Shown: positions 7,041-13,132 of the stretch, piece after piece
Layout: the number at the start of each line of letters is the position of its first letter
Numbering within the stretch: the first letter of the stretch is position 1
NCBI GenBank assembly: GCA_937910975.1
Contig: CALEMZ010000087.1
Location: 1 to 13,132, forward strand
Reading direction: 5' to 3'
DNA length: 13,132 bases
Origin: an uncultured Pseudorhodobacter sp.
GTDB taxonomy: Bacteria; Pseudomonadota; Alphaproteobacteria; Rhodobacterales; Rhodobacteraceae
The notes under the pieces: model-generated
Told to the model about the DNA's origin: nothing
What the model saw: the letters and a program-made list of their open reading frames with translations, nothing else
Database searches by the model: none
Position numbers and translations under genes: made by a program

Positions 7041-7071
7041 TTGACCTGCACCCCGACCTTCCGCCTAATCT
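7041..7071 (+). promoter_or_regulatory. Candidate promoter in the gap after alr
   Basis: TTGACC (7041-7046) and TAATCT (7066-7071) are 19 bases apart, about 80 bases before the next gene. The -35 is good and the spacing is long. It would let the membrane-protein genes be transcribed separately from alr. Tentative. Confidence 0.25.
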
Positions 7072-7152
7072 ACCAATACCAGCCCTTGGAGCCATGCAGC
7101 CCATGCGAACCCTTTCCCCCAACCAGATAGCGCGCAATGGGGCGTGGACATA

Positions 7153-7524
7153 ATGGCCTCGGGTCAGGCGGTCGCGCTCTGGTTCATCGGCTCAGGCATT
7201 GCCTGCGTTTTGCTTTTGGCCTGGGCTGCGGTCGTGGGGCTTGGGGCCGGACGCCACCGGGCATTGGCCCTGACACTACTGGTGCTCACCGGGGGCCTGG
7301 CGGTCCTGCCTAATGGGCTTGGCCGTTTGCGCGGCAGCTATGCTTTCCCCTTTTCTCAAACCCTGTTCATCGGGGCAACGCTTTGCCTGTTATCGGCTTT
7401 GATCGTGCTTTGGCGCATGCGGCGTGATCCAAGTATCCGCCGCAGCGCCGATTTTGGAATCGCGGCATGTCTGAACCTTTGGCTTGCCCTATGGGCGACC
7501 CTAACGCCGCTCGCCTACCTGTAA
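7153..7524 (+). CDS. Small four-helix membrane protein, unknown function
   Basis: I do not recognise a named family. The 123 residues form about four hydrophobic helices, near residues 7-30, 36-54, 68-89 and 99-119, joined by short polar turns (GRHRA, RMRRDPSIRR). The Arg-rich loop after helix 3 suggests a cytoplasmic face there. I see no catalytic or metal motif. Third-position GC is high, as in the neighbours, which supports a real gene. ATG 7153 is chosen because GTGGA (7144-7148) lies 4 bases before it and TGGGG (7138-7142) 10 bases before it. A GTG at 7144 would add three residues but would leave almost no room for a ribosome site. The neighbours are alr upstream and the coiled-coil membrane protein 171 bases downstream. 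That gap is AT-rich, but no convincing promoter pair could be placed in it. Confidence 0.65.
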   Translation: MASGQAVALWFIGSGIACVLLLAWAAVVGLGAGRHRALALTLLVLTGGLAVLPNGLGRLRGSYAFPFSQTLFIGATLCLLSALIVLWRMRRDPSIRRSADFGIAACLNLWLALWATLTPLAYL

Positions 7525-7695
7525 TCACGCAGCGCGCCTCAACCCATAGAAGAGTAGCGTTTCCACATTCGAAACAATTCCTGCCCATTGGCCTCGATTG
7601 CCTGATTGTTACGCCTTTTCCAAATTTTTCCCGTTGATTTTTAATACTCTATGGCTTGGGGTAGACAATAATCACATGCGCTTGGGGGGCATTCC

Positions 7696-8484
7696 ATGTT
7701 CAGACAGCAGGTTTCACCGCTGCATCGTCTTCAGCGCGCGCTGCAAGTGATCAGCCACATCACCATTGTCGGCGCCACCATTTGCTTGATTATCGCCACG
7801 GGCGCGGCCTTTCTGGGGCAATTGCCATGGCTCGAAATTTCGCTGCTCTGGGGCGGGCAAAATATTCCTGACGCGGGCATGTATGCGCAGATCGGGCTGA
7901 CGGTCTCGCTGGTCATGCTGTGCATCTTTCTGCCAGCAAACGCCCGGATGTCGCGGCTGGAACACTCTCACCGTTCATTTCAGATTTCGATGGATGATGT
8001 GCGCCACGCCTATGAGGTGGTGCATAACGCCGATCGCCGATCGGTATTTTCCTTGTCTTCCGAGTTCGATGAGATGCGCAAACGCATGGAATATCTGCGC
8101 AAACACCCCGACCTGTCACATATGGAGCCGGAACTGCTGGAACTCGCCGCACAAATGAGCCGCGAATCCCGCGATTTGGCGCGGATCTACTCAGAAGAAC
8201 GCGTCAGCCGCGCCAAGGCCTTCCTCAAGCAGCGACAAGAAGAGGTTTTGCGGATGCAAGAGCAATTGGCCTTGGCGCGCATCACCTGCGATGAAATTCG
8301 GCGCTGGTTGCTGGATGTCGAGGCGGGAGAGCGCGAAAACACCAAAGGCCTCCGCGCACTGGAAAATGACCTGCGCGCCATTTTGCCAGCCCTCGGCTAT
8401 GATGTGGATGACATGCGTGAGGCCAATATCGTGGCCTTGCCCAAACAACCGCCCCATCCAAGCCAAGGGCGGCAAGAGCGATAG
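7696..8484 (+). CDS. Two-helix membrane protein with long coiled coil (roseobacter family, function unknown)
   Basis: The 262 residues begin with two predicted membrane helices, about 19-41 and 63-81, with a short loop between them. From about 88 to 232 a charged helical region follows with heptad-like spacing (EFDEMRKRMEYLRKHPDL, ERVSRAKAFLKQRQEEVLRMQEQL), which suggests a coiled coil. The tail contains PALGYDVDD and ends in a polar, Pro-rich segment. I recall relatives in Rhodobacteraceae labelled DNA repair protein, but nothing here shows a nuclease, helicase or DNA-binding domain, so I do not adopt that. The start at ATG 7696 has a G-run (7684-7689) 6 bases upstream. It lies two genes before radA and may sit in the inner membrane with the coiled coil in the cytoplasm. 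Function is unknown. Confidence 0.7.
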   Translation: MFRQQVSPLHRLQRALQVISHITIVGATICLIIATGAAFLGQLPWLEISLLWGGQNIPDAGMYAQIGLTVSLVMLCIFLPANARMSRLEHSHRSFQISMDDVRHAYEVVHNADRRSVFSLSSEFDEMRKRMEYLRKHPDLSHMEPELLELAAQMSRESRDLARIYSEERVSRAKAFLKQRQEEVLRMQEQLALARITCDEIRRWLLDVEAGERENTKGLRALENDLRAILPALGYDVDDMREANIVALPKQPPHPSQGRQER

Positions 8485-8489
8485 CACGC

Positions 8490-8558
8490 CGTTGCGCGCC
8501 CCTCTGCCCCCTTTCCTCTTGCCCTTCGCGCCGCAGCGCCACAGGGTTCCGCGCAACG
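8490..8558. repeat. Nine-base inverted repeat in the gap before the PqiA-like gene
   Basis: CGTTGCGCG (8490-8498) and CGCGCAACG (8550-8558) are exact inverted complements across a 51-base pyrimidine-rich loop. They begin 5 bases after the preceding stop. There is no T-run. It could be a 3' hairpin or the remains of a repeat; function is not evident. Confidence 0.35.
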
Positions 8559-8582
8559 ATATCCGGGCAAGGGCGTGATCAG

Positions 8583-9020
8583 GTGCGATATATTTTGATA
8601 AGCGTTAATCTGGCGTTGCTCGTCCTCTTTCCTCTGTCATGGTTTGCGCCGTTGATCCGGGCCGGGTTGCTGCCGTTTTTTGACCTGTCGGAAATCTCGG
8701 TAATCTCGGGGTTGCAGGCCTTGTGGCAAAAGGATGTGGCGCTGGCGTTGCTGGTCACAGTTTTTGCAATCTTCGCGCCCTACCTAAAAACCATCGCACT
8801 TGCGCTGATGCAGTTTCACTTGCTCAGCCCCCGCGTGGCCCCGGCGCTGCATATCTTGGGCAAGCTTGCGATGGCCGAAGTTTTCCTGATCGCGCTCTAT
8901 ATCATTCTGGTCCAAGGCATCGGGCTTGCGCGTGTAGAAACGGCTTGGGGGCTTTATCTCTTTACCGGCTGCGTGCTGGCCTCATTGGCGGTGTCTATCG
9001 CAGCCAACCGCAAGCCCTGA
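8583..9020 (+). CDS. Short PqiA-family (paraquat-inducible protein A) membrane protein
   Basis: The 145 residues resemble one PqiA domain. Four hydrophobic helices lie at about 5-25, 52-76, 95-116 and 122-140. The stretches LQALWQKDVALALLVTVFAI and FAPYLKTIAL, and the final helix GLYLFTGCVLASLAV, are typical of the family. E. coli PqiA has two such domains and Cys-rich motifs and works with PqiB/PqiC in lipid transport across the envelope. This protein has a single domain, no CxxC pair and no PqiB-like neighbour in the window, so its role may differ. The GTG start at 8583 has AAGGG (8569-8573) 9 bases upstream. The call rests on the sequence pattern and on my recollection of similar short genes next to radA in roseobacters. 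Confidence 0.7.
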   Translation: MRYILISVNLALLVLFPLSWFAPLIRAGLLPFFDLSEISVISGLQALWQKDVALALLVTVFAIFAPYLKTIALALMQFHLLSPRVAPALHILGKLAMAEVFLIALYIILVQGIGLARVETAWGLYLFTGCVLASLAVSIAANRKP

Positions 9021-9096
9021 CCTGAATTTCAACGCGCGCGGCCTTGTCCGGGCCTGCCCCCCTTGCGCCGGGGCACGCAGCATTGCATCAAGGGCC

Positions 9097-10455
9097 ATGG
9101 CAAAATCATCCGCCGCCTTCACCTGTACCGCCTGCGGCGCCGCCCATAAGAAATGGGCCGGGCGCTGCGAGACTTGCGGTGCATGGAATGCGGTCATTGA
9201 AGAGGCGCCGCTTTCGGCTGGCCCCAAATCTCTTGGTGGCAAAGGCCGCGTTATTGCGTTGACCGATTTGGCCACCCAATCTGCCCCGCCGCGCCGCGCG
9301 ACATGCGGGATGGACGAATTTGATCGCGTATTGGGCGGCGGGCTGGTGGAGGCTTCGGCCATTTTGGTTGGCGGAGATCCCGGCATCGGAAAATCCACGC
9401 TTATGCTGCAAGTCGCCGCAGCTTATGCCCGCAATGGCGTCAAATCCATGTATATCTCGGGCGAAGAGGCGGCGGCCCAAGTGCAGATGCGCGCCCAGCG
9501 TTTGGGCCTTACCGATGCCCCCGTAATCCTTGGCGCAGAAACCAACCTGCGCGATATTTTGACCACGCTGGATGCTGAACGCCCCGGCCTTGCCATCATC
9601 GATTCGATCCAGACCATGTGGCTCGATACGGTCGATAGCGCCCCCGGCTCTGTCTCTCAGGTCCGCTCCGCCGCGCATGAACTGGTGACGTTTGCCAAAA
9701 GGCGGGGCGTCGCGGTGGTGCTGGTTGGTCATGTTACCAAGGATGGGCAAATCGCTGGCCCCCGTATCGTCGAACATATGGTCGATACCGTGCTTTATTT
9801 CGAGGGCGAGCGGGGCCACCATTTCCGCATCCTGCGCGCCGTGAAAAACCGTTTTGGTCCTGCGGCCGAAATCGGCGTGTTCGAGATGACGGGCGACGGG
9901 CTGGCCCAGGTCACCAACCCCTCCGCGCTGTTTTTGTCGGACCGTGACAAACCGGCCCCCGGCTCGGCGGTGTTTGCCGGGATCGAGGGCACGCGCCCGG
10001 TGCTGACCGAAATTCAGGCACTCGTCTCGCCCTCCCCGCTTGGCACCCCGCGCCGCACCGTTGTGGGGCTCGATTCTGGCCGTCTCTCCACCATTCTGGC
10101 GGTGCTGGAGGCGCGTTGCGGCATCCCGTTTGCGGGGCTCGATGTCTATCTGAACGTGGCAGGCGGTATGCGTGTATCAGAGCCCGCCGCCGATCTTGCG
10201 GTGGCTGCCGCCTTGCTTTCGGCGCGCGAGGATGTTGCAATTCCGCCAGATATGGTGCTTTTCGGTGAAATCAGCCTGTCTGGGGCCTTACGTCCAGTCG
10301 CGCAGACCGAAAACCGGTTGAAAGAAGCGATGAAACTTGGTTTCTCACAGGCAATCGCGCCGTCCCGGTCCAAAATGGCTGGGGTCGATGGTATGGTGGT
10401 ACGTCAAATGCCTGATTTGACGGCGTTTGTAGGCGAAATGTTCGGGGCTGGTTAA
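9097..10455 (+). CDS. radA: DNA repair protein RadA (Sms)
   Basis: RadA is a DnaB-like/RecA-like ATPase that helps process recombination intermediates and promotes branch migration with RecA. The 452 residues show the whole family layout. An N-terminal zinc finger has Cys10, Cys13, Cys24 and Cys27. The ATPase core has Walker A GGDPGIGKS (92-100, Lys99) and LAIIDSIQTMW (165-175). The RadA-specific KNRFG is at 250-254, and a C-terminal Lon-like domain runs from about 275 to 450 (GIEGTRPVLTEIQALV, YLNVAGGMRVSEPAADLAVA). ATG 9097 places the zinc finger at the usual distance from the start; AAGGG (9090-9094) is only 2 bases away, so the ribosome site is weak. cvpA follows after 21 bases, probably co-transcribed. 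The identification is secure. Confidence 0.97.
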   Translation: MAKSSAAFTCTACGAAHKKWAGRCETCGAWNAVIEEAPLSAGPKSLGGKGRVIALTDLATQSAPPRRATCGMDEFDRVLGGGLVEASAILVGGDPGIGKSTLMLQVAAAYARNGVKSMYISGEEAAAQVQMRAQRLGLTDAPVILGAETNLRDILTTLDAERPGLAIIDSIQTMWLDTVDSAPGSVSQVRSAAHELVTFAKRRGVAVVLVGHVTKDGQIAGPRIVEHMVDTVLYFEGERGHHFRILRAVKNRFGPAAEIGVFEMTGDGLAQVTNPSALFLSDRDKPAPGSAVFAGIEGTRPVLTEIQALVSPSPLGTPRRTVVGLDSGRLSTILAVLEARCGIPFAGLDVYLNVAGGMRVSEPAADLAVAAALLSAREDVAIPPDMVLFGEISLSGALRPVAQTENRLKEAMKLGFSQAIAPSRSKMAGVDGMVVRQMPDLTAFVGEMFGAG

Positions 10456-10476
10456 AAACCCCAAGGGAGATATGCG

Positions 10477-11070
10477 ATGGAAGGCTTTACCCTGATTGAC
10501 GGTGTGGTTGCATTTGTCATCGTGCTGTCTGCGGTGCTGGCCTATTCTCGGGGACTGGTACGCGAATCGCTCGCCATTGCCGGATGGGCAGGCGCTGCGG
10601 TTCTGGCCTATATTTTTGCATCCAAGGCGCAGCCTTTGGTCAAGGAACTGCCCGTGGTCGGCAAGTTTCTTTCCGATAGCTGCGAACTTTCCATCATCGC
10701 CGCCTTTGCTGTCGTCTTTGCCGTCGGCTTGGTTATCGCCGCGCTGTTCTCGCCGCTACTGTCTTCGCTTGTGCAGCGCTCTATCCTTGGCGGGCTTGAT
10801 CAGGGGCTTGGCTTCTTGTTTGGCGTGCTGCGTGGTGTGCTTTTGGTCGCGGTGGCTTTCATCGTCTATGATCGCGCGGTGGCCGCCAACACCATCCCAA
10901 TGGTGGATAACTCACGATCAGCCAAGGTCTTCGCCTCGTTCCAGGTGAATATCGACGAAACCATCCCCTCGGATGCGCCCGGCTGGATTGTAGAGCGCTA
11001 TGAATCGCTGACCAACGTCTGCACAGCGCCCGCAGCGCCCACAACGGCAGCCCCAGCGCCCAGCAACTGA
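10477..11070 (+). CDS. cvpA: CvpA family inner-membrane protein
   Basis: The 197 residues match the CvpA (colicin V production) family. The N-terminal pattern is FTLIDGVVAFVIVLSAVLAYSRGLVRE, with a second helix at 28-48. Two more helices lie at about 70-95 and 108-130, the last preceded by LGGLDQGLGFLFGVLRG. E. coli CvpA is needed for colicin V secretion and has been linked to envelope robustness; its molecular role is unclear. The last 25 residues are low-complexity Ala/Pro/Thr (about 173-197). ATG 10477 has a strong ribosome site, AAGGGAGA (10463-10470), 6 bases upstream. Gene order radA-cvpA-purF: cvpA next to purF is also seen in E. coli, which supports the call. Confidence 0.93.
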   Translation: MEGFTLIDGVVAFVIVLSAVLAYSRGLVRESLAIAGWAGAAVLAYIFASKAQPLVKELPVVGKFLSDSCELSIIAAFAVVFAVGLVIAALFSPLLSSLVQRSILGGLDQGLGFLFGVLRGVLLVAVAFIVYDRAVAANTIPMVDNSRSAKVFASFQVNIDETIPSDAPGWIVERYESLTNVCTAPAAPTTAAPAPSN

Positions 11071-11109
11071 GTGAGGGGCACGGGCAAGTGAAGCAGATCG
11101 CACGATCAT

Positions 11110-11157
11110 GGCGTGACACGCCGTACCAGAGATACTAGACGGGGGCATCAGATGCCC
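11110..11157 (+). promoter_or_regulatory. Two short hairpins in the cvpA-purF leader
   Basis: GGCGT/ACGCC (11110-11114 and 11118-11122) and GGGCAT/ATGCCC (11143-11148 and 11152-11157) can each fold with a three-base loop. The second ends 9 bases before the purF ribosome site GGAG (11167-11170). They might tune purF expression. Neither has a T-run, so they are not intrinsic terminators. Weak evidence. Confidence 0.3.
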
Positions 11158-11176
11158 TTCGGATTCGGAGCCTGCC

Positions 11177-12640
11177 ATGCGCCCCTTCCTCGCCCACCCG
11201 TTTGACGATGATAAGCTTCACGAAGAATGTGGTGTTTTCGGGGTTATCGGGATGGCAGATGCCTCCAGCTTCGTCGCTCTCGGCCTGCATGCCTTGCAAC
11301 ATCGCGGGCAAGAGGCCGGCGGAATTGTCACCTATGACCCAGAAGCAGGCTTTTGCTCGGCCCGCCGCTTTGGCTATGTGCGCGACAACTTCACCAAAGC
11401 CGATGTAATGGGTACCCTGCCCGGCACCATCGGCATCGGCCATGTGCGCTATTCCACCGCCGGTTCCAAAGGGGCCACCGCGATCCGCGATGTGCAGCCC
11501 TTCTTTGGCGAGTTTTCCATGGGCGGATCGGCCATTGCCCATAACGGCAATATCACCAATGCCACCGCATTGCGCAAAGAGTTGATTGAGCGCGGCTCGA
11601 TCTTTCAATCCTCCTCAGACAGCGAATGCATCATCCACCTGATGGCGCGCTCCATGGGCCGCAACATCCCCGACCGCATGGAAGAGGCGCTGCGCAAGGT
11701 CGAAGGCGCGTTTTCCATCGTCGCCATGACCCGCACCAAATTGATGGGCGTGCGTGACGCACTCGGCGTGCGGCCGCTGGTGCTGGGCAAGCTCGGCGAC
11801 GGCTGGGCGCTTTCGTCTGAGACCTGCGCGCTTGATATCATCGGCGCCGAATTCATACGCGAGATCGAACCTGGCGAAATGGTCGTGATCTCTGCGGAGA
11901 AAGGCGTGCAAAGCCACTTCCCCTTCCGCCGATTGAAGTCGCGCGGATGCATCTTTGAACATGTTTATTTCAGCCGCCCTGACAGCATCCTTGGGGGCCG
12001 CTCTGTCTATGAAACCCGCCACCAGATCGGCGTGGAACTGGCCAAGGAAAGCCCGGTCGATGCCGATCTCGTCTGCCCCGTGCCTGATAGCGGCACCCCG
12101 GCGGCCATCGGCTTCAGCCAGCAATCGGGCATCCCCTACGCGATGGGCATCATCCGCAACCAATATATGGGCCGCACGTTTATTGAACCGACCGAGCAGA
12201 TCCGCAATATGGGCGTGCGCCTCAAGCTTAACGTCAACCGCGCGCTGATCAAAGGCAAACGGGTGGTTTTGGTAGATGATAGCGTGGTGCGCGGCACCAC
12301 CTCGCGCAAGATAAAGGACATGATCCTTGATGCAGGCGCTGCCGAGGTTCACTTCCGCATCGCAAGCCCCCCCACCTCATGGCCTTGCTTTTACGGCGTT
12401 GATACGCCCGAACGTTCCAAGCTCCTCGCCGCCAACATGTCCGAAGAAGAGATGCGCGAATGGATCGGGGTCGACAGCCTGAAATTCGTCTCCCTCGACG
12501 GGCTCTACCGCGCCGCGGGCGAGGTTGAGGGCCGCAACAGCAAATCCCCGCAATATTGCGATGCCTGCTTCACAGGTGCCTACCCCGTCACCCCCTCGGA
12601 TATGATCGAAAAGGGTTTCGAGATGAAAGCCGCCGAATAA
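11177..12640 (+). CDS. purF: Amidophosphoribosyltransferase (glutamine PRPP amidotransferase), Fe-S type
   Basis: This enzyme catalyses the first committed step of purine synthesis: PRPP plus glutamine gives 5-phosphoribosylamine. The 487 residues hold an N-terminal class II glutamine amidotransferase (catalytic Cys18 in EECGVFGV; HALQHRGQEAGG 38-49; RYSTAGS 91-97; AHNGN 121-125) and a C-terminal phosphoribosyltransferase with the PRPP loop VVLVDDSVVRGTTS (363-376). Residues 1-17 precede the catalytic Cys and must be removed, as in the B. subtilis-type enzyme. Cys258, Cys404, Cys461 and Cys464 stand where the B. subtilis-type [4Fe-4S] ligands lie (GCIF, PCFYG, YCDACF). The cluster in that type is oxygen-sensitive. 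ATG 11177 has GGAG (11167-11170) 6 bases upstream. The 106 bases from cvpA hold two small hairpins. Confidence 0.97.
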   Translation: MRPFLAHPFDDDKLHEECGVFGVIGMADASSFVALGLHALQHRGQEAGGIVTYDPEAGFCSARRFGYVRDNFTKADVMGTLPGTIGIGHVRYSTAGSKGATAIRDVQPFFGEFSMGGSAIAHNGNITNATALRKELIERGSIFQSSSDSECIIHLMARSMGRNIPDRMEEALRKVEGAFSIVAMTRTKLMGVRDALGVRPLVLGKLGDGWALSSETCALDIIGAEFIREIEPGEMVVISAEKGVQSHFPFRRLKSRGCIFEHVYFSRPDSILGGRSVYETRHQIGVELAKESPVDADLVCPVPDSGTPAAIGFSQQSGIPYAMGIIRNQYMGRTFIEPTEQIRNMGVRLKLNVNRALIKGKRVVLVDDSVVRGTTSRKIKDMILDAGAAEVHFRIASPPTSWPCFYGVDTPERSKLLAANMSEEEMREWIGVDSLKFVSLDGLYRAAGEVEGRNSKSPQYCDACFTGAYPVTPSDMIEKGFEMKAAE

Positions 12641-12651
12641 ACCGGCCCCGA

Positions 12652-12700
12652 TCATCTATTCTAAAATATCCGCACCGGAGGCTGCAGTCTCAGCCTCCGG
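12652..12700. repeat. Dispersed palindromic repeat, copy 2 (after purF)
   Basis: Bases 12652-12682 match copy 1 (3077-3107) at 28 of 31 positions. Here the hairpin is shorter but perfect: arms CCGGAGGCTG (12675-12684) and CAGCCTCCGG (12691-12700), with a 6-base loop. It begins 11 bases after the purF stop and ends 23 bases before the next start. No T-run follows on the + strand. Confidence 0.75.
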
Positions 12701-12723
12701 CATCACCGCCTAAGGACTATGCC

Positions 12724-13132
12724 ATGACCCAGAAAATAGCCCTCATCACCGGTGCCTCGCGCGGGCTTGGCGCGGCCATGGCCGAAGAGTTGGCAGCCAA
12801 GGGCTGGCATGTGGTCGCCGTGGCCCGCACCACCGGCGGGCTGGAAGAGGTGGATGACCGCGCCAAGGCGGCGGGTGCCAGCGGTGGGCTGACGCTTGCG
12901 CCGATGGATATCACCAATAACGATGCGATGCGGCACCTCTGCCGCTCGATCTTTGATCGCTGGGGCGGGATTGACCTTTGGGTCCATAGCGCGATCCACG
13001 CGGCCCCGCTTGCCCCCGCAGGCCATATCGACGCCAAGGATTGGGATAAATCCGTCGCCATCAATCTGCGTGCCACCGGCTCGCTGATCCCTATGGTGGA
13101 GCCTTTGCTGCGCGCCCGCCCCGGTGCCACGG
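12724..13132 (+). CDS. Short-chain dehydrogenase/reductase, N-terminal part (runs off the window)
   Basis: The first 136 residues are visible and the frame is still open at the edge. The Rossmann dinucleotide motif TGxxxGxG appears as TGASRGLG (9-16). A basic residue after strand 2 (VAVARTT) suggests NADP(H) preference, and APMDITNNDAM carries the usual Asp after strand 3. At the position of the classical NNAG, after IDLWV, the sequence reads HSAIHAAPL, a variant. VAINLRATG has the conserved Asn of helix 4. The catalytic Ser-Tyr-Lys lies beyond the window, so substrate cannot be judged. ATG 12724 has AAGGA (12712-12716) 7 bases upstream, which fixes the start. The palindromic repeat sits between it and purF, so co-transcription is uncertain. 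Confidence 0.9.
   Translation, partial: MTQKIALITGASRGLGAAMAEELAAKGWHVVAVARTTGGLEEVDDRAKAAGASGGLTLAPMDITNNDAMRHLCRSIFDRWGGIDLWVHSAIHAAPLAPAGHIDAKDWDKSVAINLRATGSLIPMVEPLLRARPGAT

Noticed and set aside
9055..9075. TGCCCC/GGGGCA hairpin before radA
   Set aside because: The stem is only six bases in GC-rich sequence with a nine-base loop and no T-run, so it is not distinguishable from chance.
11615..12352. Long open frame on the - strand opposite purF; a similar one lies opposite radA at 9106-9822
   Set aside because: Both are mirror frames of well-identified genes, with no recognisable motifs and unusually many His and Ala residues.

Overview
The window looks like chromosomal housekeeping DNA from an alphaproteobacterium of the Rhodobacteraceae (Roseobacter-type). 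The evidence is the high GC content with strongly GC-biased third codon positions, the class II PyrC, a DnaB with an alphaproteobacterial-style insertion, a PurF with a propeptide and Fe-S cysteines, and several small membrane or unknown families that I recognise from roseobacter genomes. Every supported gene lies on the + strand. I see no rRNA, tRNA, CRISPR array, transposase or integrase.

Layout: (1) 1-1857 holds the C-terminal part of a family-2-type glycosyltransferase, whose frame is closed by a stop at 6-8, and a protein of unknown function with a degenerate alpha/beta-hydrolase-like nucleophile elbow. (2) 2032-3855 holds pyrC and pyrE, steps 3 and 5 of UMP synthesis, separated by a palindromic repeat. 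(3) 3856-5588 holds the replicative helicase gene dnaB, preceded by a 242-base gap with a dense cluster of DnaA-box-like 9-mers. (4) 5589-6938 holds a gap with two inverted copies of a 35-base palindrome, then alr (alanine racemase). (5) 7153-9020 holds three membrane-protein genes: a small four-helix protein, a two-helix coiled-coil protein, and a short PqiA-like protein. (6) 9097-12640 holds radA, cvpA and purF. (7) From 12724 a short-chain dehydrogenase runs off the right edge. A second copy of the pyrC-pyrE repeat lies just before it.

The core genes serve nucleotide supply (pyrC, pyrE, purF), chromosome replication and recombination (dnaB, radA) and wall precursor synthesis (alr). The best candidate for something under-described is the DnaA-box cluster in front of dnaB. 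It suggests direct control of the helicase gene by the initiator DnaA, or a DnaA-binding locus (titration site or, less likely, an origin). Other points of interest are the two dispersed palindromic repeat families, the hydrolase-like protein without a serine nucleophile, and the membrane-anchored coiled-coil protein two genes before radA.
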